22,291 bases of DNA from CAZHLD01 sp964533185 (lineage in GTDB: Bacteria > Acidobacteriota > Terriglobia > Acidiferrales > UBA7541): contig CAZHLD010000052.1 of assembly GCA_964533185.1 (NCBI GenBank), positions 1 to 22,291 on the forward strand, given 5' to 3'. The translations under genes were made by a program, and so were the position numbers. Below are positions 1 through 6,661 of this stretch, piece after piece. The notes below the pieces were generated by a model. The model was not told the DNA's origin, made no database searches, and worked only from the letters and a program-made list of their open reading frames with translations. Position 1 is the first letter of the stretch. Each line of letters starts with the position of its first letter.

Positions 1-71
1 TGCCCTTCGGCCAGCAGCAGCCAGTAATAACGCGCATGTTTCACCAGCCGTCCGCCGGCGCTGCAAGACAT
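1..71 (-). mobile_element. C-terminal fragment of a probable IS1380-like transposase (cut by window edge)
   Basis: Read on the minus strand from the ATG at 71-69, the open frame gives GRLVKHARYYWLLLAEG and runs off the window edge. I recognise this as resembling the conserved C-terminal stretch of IS1380-type transposases (a GRxVxHARxxxxxLAE-like segment); this is recognition from memory, not a search. The ATG overlaps the stop codon of the upstream VWA gene (TGATG, 73-69), and the same frame continues upstream as low-complexity Leu/Pro codons, so the ATG is unlikely to be a true transposase start. The best reading is a 5'-truncated transposase remnant abutting the VWA gene. Only about 23 residues are visible, so the family call is tentative. 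Confidence 0.4.
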
Positions 72-1072
72 CAGCGGGAGGAGGCGCGGGAGGGGGAGAT
101 GAAATAGCCGGTTTTGGTGACGACGGAATAGTCGCGGCCCTTGCCGCCGAAGCTAGGATGCAGGCGGAGGTTGATGCGATGGAAGCCGGCGGCCTGGCCC
201 TGTTGTGCGGGGTAAAAGCCGATGGTGTAGCGGGTTTTCAGGCGCTCAATGAGCGTCTGGAGGGAGAGGAAGAGCGAGCCTTCCTTTTCCATGTCGAACA
301 TTTCGCCGCCGGTCTCGGAAGTCATTTTGCGAACATCGCTAGAGCGACCGAGCAGTTTGGCGGCAAGGCGGGCTTCGGGCGGGTTGCGGCCGGGAACTTT
401 GATGCTGTAGATGGCGGCGTCGGCTTCGAGGGCCTGCTGGATGACGGCGTCGTGATTGACGGAGGCGGCGGTAGCGACATTATCGCTGATGAGAATAATG
501 ACGCGGCGGGCGGCCGGAGCTTCGCGGCGGAGATACTGCGCGGCGTCGTAGAGGCCCTGGTTGATGTTGGTGCTGCCGCCGGCGAGGAGGTTTTCGATCT
601 GGTCGGAGACGTCGCGTTTGTCGCGGGTGAGCGGGACGCGCAGCTCGGCATTATCGGTGAAGGTGAAGAGAGCGACCTGGTCTTCAGGCTTGAGCGATTT
701 GAGGGCGCTGAGAGTGGCGTAGCGCAAAGGGCGCAGAAATGGCTCGATGGAGCCGCTAAGGTCGAGGACGAGAGCGACGGCCAGAGGGAGCTGGTCGCGG
801 CTGAAGTGAGAGATGGATTGAGGCTGGCCGTCGGCGTCGAGGAGGAAGTCATCCTGCTTGAGGTCTTTGAGGATGCGGCCGGAACGATCTTTGACGGTGG
901 CTTCGAGCAGGAGGAGATTGACGTCCACTTTGATGGCGGGGCCGAGTGGCTCCTGGGCGGCGGCATGGACGACCAGGGCAACGGTGAGAACGATCGCCAG
1001 GAACACGGCGAGTGTGCGACGGGCGGGAGAAACGCAGCTCGTGATTCGTAACTCGGAATTCGCGATTCGCAT
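71..1072 (-). CDS. secreted VWA domain protein (acidobacterial VWFA-related type)
   Basis: This 333-residue protein has a basic N terminus and a hydrophobic segment (about residues 20-36) ending in HAAAQ, a signal peptide with likely cleavage near residue 40. A short beta-rich segment follows (about 48-92), then a von Willebrand factor A domain. The metal-binding MIDAS motif is complete: D104-x-S106-x-S108 in DLSGS, T168 in GGSTNI and D197 in LISDN. The layout matches the VWFA-related domain proteins that are multiplied in acidobacteria, whose exact function is unknown; a role in binding extracellular or envelope ligands is likely. It is the last gene of a minus-strand run. The start is uncertain: no good ribosome site precedes 1072, and the first 12 residues (MRIANSELRITS) come from an attcg/actcg repeat also present at 3712-3776. 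A GTG at residue 23 is the only other nearby start and would shorten the signal peptide. Confidence 0.85.
   Translation of the reverse strand: MRIANSELRITSCVSPARRTLAVFLAIVLTVALVVHAAAQEPLGPAIKVDVNLLLLEATVKDRSGRILKDLKQDDFLLDADGQPQSISHFSRDQLPLAVALVLDLSGSIEPFLRPLRYATLSALKSLKPEDQVALFTFTDNAELRVPLTRDKRDVSDQIENLLAGGSTNINQGLYDAAQYLRREAPAARRVIILISDNVATAASVNHDAVIQQALEADAAIYSIKVPGRNPPEARLAAKLLGRSSDVRKMTSETGGEMFDMEKEGSLFLSLQTLIERLKTRYTIGFYPAQQGQAAGFHRINLRLHPSFGGKGRDYSVVTKTGYFISPSRASSR
1041..1072. repeat. low-complexity attcg/actcg repeat at the start of the VWA gene
   Basis: The stretch is built from short units such as gtgattcgt, aactcg and aattcg. The 9-mer gtgattcgt recurs at 3720-3728, in a longer tract of the same kind at 3712-3776. 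Here the repeat encodes the first residues of the VWA protein, including its start codon. Confidence 0.55.
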
Positions 1073-1128
1073 CGTGTGTTGCCTGAGGGTAGGAGTTTAG
1101 AGCGAGAGCGAAGGTTGCTTGGGAAGCT

Positions 1129-2067
1129 TCAGTTGGGGATGGTGGAGACGTTGTCGATGGTGCGGGCGTCGCGGTACCAGGGGGCGCGGAAGCGGAGCAG
1201 GTTGGCGACGCTGCGAGAGGGGTTGAAGAAGCTGCGGGCGGCGGCGCGCCAGCCGTGCGCGGTGGTTTTGCGTTCGACCCAGCCGACCAGGTAGCGGTCC
1301 ACGATGTCTTCTTCGATGATCAGGGCGGTGCCGAGCAGCGGAGTGACGACCAGGTCTTCGTAGCCTTGGGTGCCGGGCTTCATGCCAACATTGCCGAGAG
1401 AGGCTTCGCCGATGGGGCCGAGTTCGAACTGGGTGCTCCAGACGGCGGTCCAGGCCAGGGCCTTCATGCGGCCGACCCAGTAGCCGCGGTCGCGGCTGAC
1501 GTGGAGATATTTCGATTTGGGGTCGTTGTTGACCCAAAGATAGCCGGTGATGGCGCCCTGAACGGGGTGGGCGACGTAGTTGCTGAAAGCTTTGCCGCCG
1601 TCGCTCCAGGTTTGCAGGCCGTTTACCGACTCCACCCAATCCTTGAAAAACTTGCCGTCGAGCTCGCGGCGGGTCTTTTCCTCTTTCATGCGCATACCCT
1701 GCTGGATGCCGAGGAAGAAAAGGCCCTGCAGCATGCCCGACTTCCACTGGAAACGCTCGGTGCGCCAGGAGGGCTGGGAGTTCTGCGTGATGCCGGAGGT
1801 GGCCGGAGAAAATGCGGCGCGATCTGTGGCGGTACTGCGCGGACTCGGAGGGAGAGTGAGAGGAGAGAGTGGAGAAAAGTCAGGACGAGCGGTGGCGAGG
1901 GTGAAGAGTTCTCTTGCGCTGGCAGGGACGGCAGGGGCAGAAGCGGACTGGGCGGAGAGTTGGACAACACAGAACGGCAGGAACAGAAGAGCCAGAGCGA
2001 TTCTGCGGAGGCGGGAACGGTGCTGAACAGACGAAGACAGAATGAGAGCCCGGGTTGGGAGATGCAT
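1129..2067 (-). CDS. exported protein of unknown function
   Basis: This 312-residue protein starts with a long basic n-region, then a hydrophobic stretch around residues 24-37 (ALALLFLPFCVV) and a likely signal peptidase site after QLSAQ, so it is exported. A Pro/Ser/Ala-rich spacer (about 40-95) precedes a conserved-looking region with many aromatic residues. HPVQGAITGYLW (roughly residues 185-196) and short hydrophobic segments (for example TPLLGTALIIEEDIVD) suggest an outer-membrane or periplasmic protein. The HPxQG motif recalls DUF3943-type proteins, but I cannot confirm this. The ATG at 2067 is preceded by AGGGA at a short spacing, supporting the start. It lies 57 bp upstream of the VWA gene and 102 bp downstream of the amidase, in the same direction. 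I do not recognise a function. Confidence 0.7.
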   Translation of the reverse strand: MHLPTRALILSSSVQHRSRLRRIALALLFLPFCVVQLSAQSASAPAVPASARELFTLATARPDFSPLSPLTLPPSPRSTATDRAAFSPATSGITQNSQPSWRTERFQWKSGMLQGLFFLGIQQGMRMKEEKTRRELDGKFFKDWVESVNGLQTWSDGGKAFSNYVAHPVQGAITGYLWVNNDPKSKYLHVSRDRGYWVGRMKALAWTAVWSTQFELGPIGEASLGNVGMKPGTQGYEDLVVTPLLGTALIIEEDIVDRYLVGWVERKTTAHGWRAAARSFFNPSRSVANLLRFRAPWYRDARTIDNVSTIPN

Positions 2068-2169
2068 GCGTTCCCTAAGGAGTGCGAAAAAGCAGGCGGG
2101 ATTCTGGCACAGGCTAGGAGGGAGTTCAACGGAAGAAAGGGAGTCGGCAGTAGGGAAATGAGGCAGGGG

Positions 2170-3696
2170 TCACAAAGAGGGGCGCCTGCGGTGGAAGTCG
2201 GTGACGGATTGGTAGGCGGCGGCGAAGGCGATGCAAACGTCGTCGCGGAGGGCATCAGCGACGAACTGAATGCCGATGGGGAGATTCGTTTTCGTGAAGC
2301 CGCAGGGGACGGAAAGAGCGGGAAGGCCGGCGATGTTGGAAGAGCCGATGGTGTTGCGGAGTTCGGCGGAAGGCTGCGGAGGAGTGGAGGGAGCGGGCGT
2401 GGGCGCGGGGGCGGGGCGCTGGGCTTCGGCGGAAGGAGTTGTTGGAGCTGTGCCTGGCGTGGTGCCCGTGGCGGGACGAGGAGCGGGAGCGCCCATGAGG
2501 TCGGCGTCAATGTGCGATGCGGGCGTATTGCGGCTGGGGGCGACGATGGCGTCGAATTTTTCGAACATCTTGCCCAGCGCAGGCTGGATCTCGGCGCGGA
2601 GTCGGAAGGCGTCGAGATAATCTTTCGCGGGGATGGAGAGCGCGGCGACGAGGCCGATTTTTTGCGGCTCGTTGAGAAGCTCCATGACTTTTCCGCTTTC
2701 GATGAAGGTGCGGAAGATGGAGGCGGCTTCGGCGGTGTACAGGGTGACGGCGACGGCGCCGTAGGGGTAATCGGGGAAGACGGTTTCTTCGAGCGTGGCG
2801 CCGAGACCGCGGAGGACGTCGAGTGCGGCAGCATAGGCGGAGGCAACTTCGGCGTCGCCGCCGCGGGAGAAGTCGGGCTGGATGACGCCGATGCGCTTGC
2901 CGGCGAGTGGCTTGCTTTTCTTGGACTGAGGAGGCCACCAGGCGAAGGGCGAGTCGAGCGAGGTGGGGTCGGCGGGGTCGCGGCCGGCGATGGCGTTGAG
3001 GACCAGTCCGCAATCAATGGCGCTGCGACACATCGGGCCGAGCTTATCCATAGTCCAGGAGAGAGCCATCGCGCCGTAGCGGCTGACGCGTCCGTAGGTG
3101 GGACGCAGGCCGGAGACGCCGGAGAAAGCCGCGGGAGTGATGATCGAGCCGAGAGTTTCCGAGCCGATGGCGAAACCCACCAGCGCGGAAGGGACGGCGG
3201 CGCCGGGGCCGCTGGAGCTGCCGCCAGCCCAGTGGTCGAGGTTGTAGGGGCAGCGCGAAGGGCCCTGAAGAGAAGCTGACGCGCTGGAATAACCGCCGCC
3301 GCCGGCGAGCTCGATCATGGAAAGTTTGGCGACGAGAATGGCACCGGCGGAGCGGAGTTTGCGGACGACGGTGGCGTCGAAATCGAAGACTTGGTCGCGG
3401 AAGGGAGGCGCGCCCCAGGTGGTGGGAATGCCGCGAGTGGCAAGAAGATCTTTGGCGCCGTAGGGGATGCCGTGAAGCGGGCCGCGACTGCGTCCGGCGG
3501 CAATTTCTTTTTCGGCTTCGCGGGCCTGCTGGAGAGCGAGGTCGGCGGTGAGCGTGGCGACGGCGCCCAGTTTGGGGCCGAGCGATTCGAGGCGGGCGAG
3601 ATAAGACTGGGTGAGCTCAACCGGAGAGATCTTGCGGGCGCGAAGTTGCGCGGAGAGTTCGTGGACGGTGAGATAAAGGATGTCGTCAGAGAGCAT
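2170..3696 (-). CDS. amidase-signature family hydrolase (GatA-related)
   Basis: The 508-residue protein belongs to the amidase-signature family, which hydrolyses C-N amide bonds through a Ser-cisSer-Lys triad. K82 (YGAKDLLAT), the cis-Ser S160 in the GGSSSG loop and the nucleophile S184 (SETLGSI) are all present, and the 24-residue spacing between the two serines is the usual one. GLRPTYGRVSRYG (about 196-208) is also typical. There is no signal peptide, so it is probably cytoplasmic. A Pro/Ala/Thr-rich insert (about residues 402-444, with runs such as APAPTPAPSTPP) interrupts the region before the conserved C-terminal NIAGLPALSVPCG. The ATG at 3696 has a GGAG ribosome site seven bases upstream. 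No GatB or GatC partner is nearby, so it is more likely a stand-alone amidase than a tRNA-dependent amidotransferase subunit. The substrate cannot be read from the sequence. Confidence 0.9.
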   Translation of the reverse strand: MLSDDILYLTVHELSAQLRARKISPVELTQSYLARLESLGPKLGAVATLTADLALQQAREAEKEIAAGRSRGPLHGIPYGAKDLLATRGIPTTWGAPPFRDQVFDFDATVVRKLRSAGAILVAKLSMIELAGGGGYSSASASLQGPSRCPYNLDHWAGGSSSGPGAAVPSALVGFAIGSETLGSIITPAAFSGVSGLRPTYGRVSRYGAMALSWTMDKLGPMCRSAIDCGLVLNAIAGRDPADPTSLDSPFAWWPPQSKKSKPLAGKRIGVIQPDFSRGGDAEVASAYAAALDVLRGLGATLEETVFPDYPYGAVAVTLYTAEAASIFRTFIESGKVMELLNEPQKIGLVAALSIPAKDYLDAFRLRAEIQPALGKMFEKFDAIVAPSRNTPASHIDADLMGAPAPRPATGTTPGTAPTTPSAEAQRPAPAPTPAPSTPPQPSAELRNTIGSSNIAGLPALSVPCGFTKTNLPIGIQFVADALRDDVCIAFAAAYQSVTDFHRRRPSL

Positions 3697-3711
3697 CAGT
3701 CAACTCCAAGA

Positions 3712-3776
3712 GGTAACTCGTGATTCGTGACTCGTAACTCGAAACTAGAAAGTTGAAACTGGAAATTCGAAACTCG
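3712..3776. repeat. low-complexity attcg/actcg repeat tract
   Basis: This is a degenerate array of roughly 8-11-base units (variants of aactcg, gattcgtg, gaaact, gaaattcg) filling most of the gap between the amidase and the small Tat protein gene. It shares the 9-mer gtgattcgt with 1041-1049. It is much less GC-rich than the genes beside it. I see no promoter or terminator signal in it. Confidence 0.6.
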
Positions 3777-3784
3777 CTCATGCG

Positions 3785-4099
3785 CTAGCCCTTTTTGGCG
3801 GAGCGAGGGCGCTGGTGGACGGCGAAAACGAAGGCCGGCTCGAGGCTATAAGGCAGCGTGCGGCTGCGCAGAGCGTTGAGCTGGCGATCGCGACGCTCGA
3901 CGGCCTGACGGACGCGCTCTTCCTGGTCGGGCGTGAGCTTCAATTTCGGCTCGGGTGATGAGGTGGCGCCGGATTGTTGATCGGCGCTGGGCCGGCTAAA
4001 GCCGGCCCCTACATGAGCCGCGGCGGCGGGCGCAAAGGGCGTAGCGAGAGCGGCGGCGCCGGCGAGTTGAGCGAATTGACGGCGGGAGAGTTTTTTCAT
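3785..4099 (-). CDS. small protein with a twin-arginine (Tat) export signal
   Basis: The 104-residue protein begins MKKLSRRQFAQLAG, a clear twin-arginine motif (SRRQF), followed by an Ala-rich hydrophobic segment to about residue 29. It is probably exported folded by the Tat system or anchored by this signal. The mature part is short and charged: LTPDQEERVRQAVERRDRQL (about 56-75) is probably helical, and the tail TLPYSLEPAFVF is distinctive. Residues 29-39 (HVGAGFSRPSA) are the translation of a REP-like palindrome at 3989-4008, so that stretch is likely inserted, repeat-derived sequence. The ATG at 4099 has AGAGGA upstream. It sits between the GT39-like gene and the amidase in the same orientation, and could be an accessory protein of that amidase, but this is only context. 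No known domain is recognised. Confidence 0.7.
   Translation of the reverse strand: MKKLSRRQFAQLAGAAALATPFAPAAAAHVGAGFSRPSADQQSGATSSPEPKLKLTPDQEERVRQAVERRDRQLNALRSRTLPYSLEPAFVFAVHQRPRSAKKG
3989..4008. repeat. REP-like palindrome inside the small Tat gene
   Basis: GGGCCGGC (3989-3996), loop TAAA, GCCGGCCC (4001-4008): a perfect 8-bp stem followed by CTACA. This resembles dispersed palindromes whose translations commonly read VGAGFSRP in acidobacterial genomes (from memory). It lies in frame within the coding sequence. Confidence 0.65.
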
Positions 4100-4167
4100 A
4101 CGGCCATTCCTCTTCGAAAGCTGTGTGGTCCAGAGAGAACGTGAAAAATGCCGGCGGGCCGCCGACG

Positions 4168-5652
4168 CTACTGGGAATCGCGGAGAGTGTACACGAAAAT
4201 GCGGATGCCGGCGGAGCGGGGAAGGAATTTTTCGGCGGTGAGACGGCCGCGGGCGTCGAGCGCCGTGCGCAGGCGGTCTTCGGCCGGGCCGCCGTGGGAA
4301 AGGACGAGAGCAACACGGCGAGCCGAGCCGAGGTCAGGGAGAGAGCCGGCGCCTTCGGGGATGCCGAGGAGCGGGGCGGGGAGGGAAGGGTCCCAGTAGC
4401 GTTCGAAGGGGAGTTGGAGATACCCGGGGGCGAGAAGGACGGCGTCAGGTTTTTCTGCGGCGACGAAGGCCGCGGCGGTGCGCCAGTCTTCCTTGCCGAA
4501 ACGGAAATCGTAGCCGAGGGCGCTGGCGGGAGCGGCGTAGTAGGCGGCGAGAGAGAAAGATAAGGAGGCGGCGCAGGCGAGAGTGGCGAGGCGGCGGCGG
4601 CGTCCAGAGAGGGTGACGAGGCCGAGAGCAACGAGGAGAAGCACGAAGGGGGCCTGGAAGGAGAGATAGCGTTCGTGGACGACCTTGAGCCAGGGAGAGA
4701 GGAGCACGATAGGGACGAAGGGGAGGAGGAGAAGCCCAGCGAAGAGCGTGCGTTGCTCGGGGTCGCGCGCGCCGCGGCGGGCACCGAGAAAGAGTAGCCA
4801 GAGCAAAGGGGCGAGGGTGAGGAGAACGGCGGCGGCTTCTTCGCGGAGGATTTGGGTGAGCGGGGCGGAAAGGCGGATGAGATCGGGGGCGGCAATGCCG
4901 TAGCCGTCGAGATAGCGGAGGAGGGCGTAAGGGATGCGGAGCCAGACGGAGCCGAGCCATTCGCGGCGTTCGAGAACAAGATGGTTGAGCACCCAGACGA
5001 CCCAGGGGGCGAATGCGAGTGCGGTGATGAGGCGGGCGAGAAGCCAGGCGCGAGGACGCAGGCAAACGAAGCGCCAGTAGAAAATTTCTGCTGCGAGGAG
5101 GACGAAGACGGAGAAGTAGTGAGTGTAGAGGAGCAGGACGGAGAGCAGAGCGTAGAGTGCGAGCGAGGCCGAGGAGCCGGGCGCACGGGAGGCGTCGCCA
5201 CGAGAGAAGCAGAAGAGGGCCAGCATGGAGAGTAGAGAGAGAAGAATGAGGAGGGCGTAGCTGCGGCACTCCTGCGAGTAGTAGATAAGGAAGGGAGAGA
5301 CGGCAGCGAGCGAGGCGGCAGTTGGGGCGACGGCCGGCATCAAAGGAAATAGGCGGCGAGCGAGAAACCAGAGGGCTGCGACGGAAGCGCCTCCGAAGAG
5401 GGCCGAGGGGACGCGGAGGACGAAGTCGGAGGAGCCGAAGGCAGAGACGACGAAGTGAAGCAGGGCGTTGAAAAGCGGGGGATGCTGGACCTCGGCGAAG
5501 ACACAGTCCCAGAAAGGGCGTGCGGCGAAAGAGGCGGAGGTGGCTTCGTCGAGCCAAAGAGGCTGGCGGTCAAGACCCCAGAAGCGCAGAGCCGCGGTCA
5601 GGCCAAGAAGGAGGAGAAGGAAGAGGCGGTCGCGGGTGGTTGGAGCGCTCAC
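4168..5652 (-). CDS. GT39/ArnT-like polytopic membrane glycosyltransferase
   Basis: This 494-residue, very hydrophobic protein has about ten membrane segments over the first 370 residues and a soluble C-terminal region. The first extracytoplasmic loop carries PLWLDEATSASF, with the acidic pair D35-E36, and then HPPLF (H57-P59). Both are hallmarks of the dolichyl-phosphate-mannose/ArnT-type superfamily (GT39/GT83, PMT_2). These enzymes use polyprenyl-phosphate sugars as donors on the outer face of the inner membrane. Acceptor and donor cannot be deduced. The start is a GTG at 5652 with no strong ribosome site, but the conserved region begins near residue 28, so the true start cannot be far away. 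It is the first gene of the minus-strand run and is divergent from the BON gene. Leucines are often encoded by CTC/CTT, unlike the CTG-dominated plus-strand genes. Confidence 0.85.
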   Translation of the reverse strand: MSAPTTRDRLFLLLLLGLTAALRFWGLDRQPLWLDEATSASFAARPFWDCVFAEVQHPPLFNALLHFVVSAFGSSDFVLRVPSALFGGASVAALWFLARRLFPLMPAVAPTAASLAAVSPFLIYYSQECRSYALLILLSLLSMLALFCFSRGDASRAPGSSASLALYALLSVLLLYTHYFSVFVLLAAEIFYWRFVCLRPRAWLLARLITALAFAPWVVWVLNHLVLERREWLGSVWLRIPYALLRYLDGYGIAAPDLIRLSAPLTQILREEAAAVLLTLAPLLWLLFLGARRGARDPEQRTLFAGLLLLPFVPIVLLSPWLKVVHERYLSFQAPFVLLLVALGLVTLSGRRRRLATLACAASLSFSLAAYYAAPASALGYDFRFGKEDWRTAAAFVAAEKPDAVLLAPGYLQLPFERYWDPSLPAPLLGIPEGAGSLPDLGSARRVALVLSHGGPAEDRLRTALDARGRLTAEKFLPRSAGIRIFVYTLRDSQ

Positions 5653-5778
5653 GGTGGGAAAGAGTACGCGAAAACGGGCGAAGAGAGAACGGGATGGCGA
5701 GGAAACAAGTTTTTTGTGAGAGGGCGAGGCGGAACGGTGGTAGAGTCCCGCTCACCCCAAATGGAGAAAGGAGCGTAC

Positions 5779-6315
5779 ATGTCTCTCAACAAAAAAATCA
5801 TGGTCGCCGGGCTGACACTGCTGGTGGCGCTGGTGCTGCTGGCACCCGCCGCGATGGCGGACAAGAAGCCGCGAACCCTGGGAGACCAGATCCGACGGGA
5901 ACTGATCATGTTGCCGTACTACTCGGTGTTCGACTGGCTGGGGTACGAGCTGAAGGGCAACCAGGTGACGCTGGAAGGCCAGGTGACGCGGCCGACGCTG
6001 CGGTCGGATGCGGAGGCGTCGGTGAAGGACCTGGAAGGCGTGGGCAGCGTGGTGAACAACATCGAAGTGCTGCCGAACTCGCCGAACGACGACCGAATCC
6101 GGCGGGCGGTGTACCGGACGCTGTACGCGGAAAACAGCCCGCTGTTCCGGTACGGCGTGGGCGCAGTGGATTCGATCCACATCATCGTGAAGAACGGGAA
6201 CGTGACGCTGGTGGGCACGGTGAACACAGAGATGGACAAGAATATCGCCGGCATACGAGCCAACGGCGTGACGGGCGTGTTCTCAGTGACGAATAATTTG
6301 ACGGTGGGCGGATAG
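5779..6315 (+). CDS. exported double BON-domain protein
   Basis: The 178-residue protein has a signal peptide (KK at 5-6, hydrophobic about 9-25, cleavage after APAAMA). Two BON domains follow (about residues 36-98 and 101-176). Each shows the alternating beta pattern with a Gly/Asn turn: GNQVTLEGQV and GNVTLVGTV, followed by the GVxxVxNN-type ends GVGSVVNNIEV and GVFSVTNNLTV. BON domains are found in periplasmic OsmY-like proteins and are thought to bind phospholipid or envelope surfaces, so a periplasmic stress or envelope-maintenance role is likely. The ATG at 5779 is chosen because AAGGAG lies five bases upstream and the signal peptide starts there; the open frame further upstream is not coding. 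It is monocistronic: a divergent gene lies before it and a strong terminator at 6341-6367 after it. Confidence 0.9.
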   Translation: MSLNKKIMVAGLTLLVALVLLAPAAMADKKPRTLGDQIRRELIMLPYYSVFDWLGYELKGNQVTLEGQVTRPTLRSDAEASVKDLEGVGSVVNNIEVLPNSPNDDRIRRAVYRTLYAENSPLFRYGVGAVDSIHIIVKNGNVTLVGTVNTEMDKNIAGIRANGVTGVFSVTNNLTVGG

Positions 6316-6340
6316 AAGACCAACCATTCTGAGGGAACGA

Positions 6341-6367
6341 GGGGCCGCAGAAATGTGGCCCCTTTTT
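6341..6367 (+). terminator. intrinsic terminator of the BON gene
   Basis: GGGGCC (6341-6346), a 10-base loop, GGCCCC (6357-6362), then TTTTT and further T-rich sequence to 6373. It starts 26 bp after the BON stop codon and should separate that gene from the polysaccharide operon. Confidence 0.85.
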
Positions 6368-6430
6368 GTTTTTGTGGCGGAACGGCCAAAGAACTTAGGA
6401 TGTGTGAATCGGAGACGGAGGGATCTTTCG

Positions 6431-6447
6431 TCCCGGCAAGGCCGGGA
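6431..6447. repeat. REP-like hairpin, family CCCGRC-AAG-GYCGGG
   Basis: TCCCGGC, loop AAG, GCCGGGA: a perfect 7-bp stem. The same architecture and the same AAG loop occur inside asnB at 16745-16761. Confidence 0.65.
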
Positions 6448-6575
6448 CTAGGATGGCGCCAAGACAAGGTGGTGGGGACGGAAATGAGGGGACGGTGATA
6501 AAGTAGAGCGGCACCCGACGCGTGGGGGCGAGACAGGTGCGGTCCGAATGACCCGGACGTTCCAGGAAAACAGAG

Positions 6576-6661
6576 AAGACAGTGCGTTTGGTGCGAGGAC
6601 GGAAGTGCGTCCTGCGGACGGGACAAGTGTGCCTGCTACAGGGACAGCAATGCGTTCTGCG
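6576..6661 (+). repeat. degenerate tandem repeat at the start of the first glycosyltransferase
   Basis: About four imperfect units of 20-25 bases share the pattern GGACa..(a/g)TGCGTyCTGC: gacagtgcgtttggtgc, gacggaagtgcgtcctgc, ggacaagtgtgcctgct, gggacagcaatgcgttctgc. The unit length and sequence vary too much for a CRISPR. The last unit contains the ATG at 6650. Confidence 0.5.

Larger units (their letters stand above)
6316..6649. other. repeat-rich intergenic region ahead of the polysaccharide operon
   Basis: This 334-base stretch holds the BON terminator (6341-6367), a REP-like hairpin (6431-6447), and a degenerate tandem array starting near 6576. The operon promoter should lie here. The best sigma70-like pair I can see is TTGTGG (6372-6377) and TAGGAT (6396-6401) with an 18-base spacer, which is too weak to call. 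An open frame from an ATG at 6548 runs through the repeats into the first glycosyltransferase. Confidence 0.5.

Noticed and set aside
1255..3279. A 674-residue open frame on the + strand
   Set aside because: It lies antisense to the exported protein and the amidase, is Gly/Ala/Glu-rich without any recognisable motif, and is a typical shadow in high-GC DNA.
5653..5778. Promoter for the BON gene or the GT39-like gene in the divergent gap
   Set aside because: TTGTGA (5714-5719) and TAGAGT (5741-5746) are 21 bases apart, too far for a sigma70 promoter; no better pair is visible.
6576..6661. Possible CRISPR array
   Set aside because: Units are imperfect, too short and contiguous, with no constant repeat and no unique spacers, and no cas genes are nearby.
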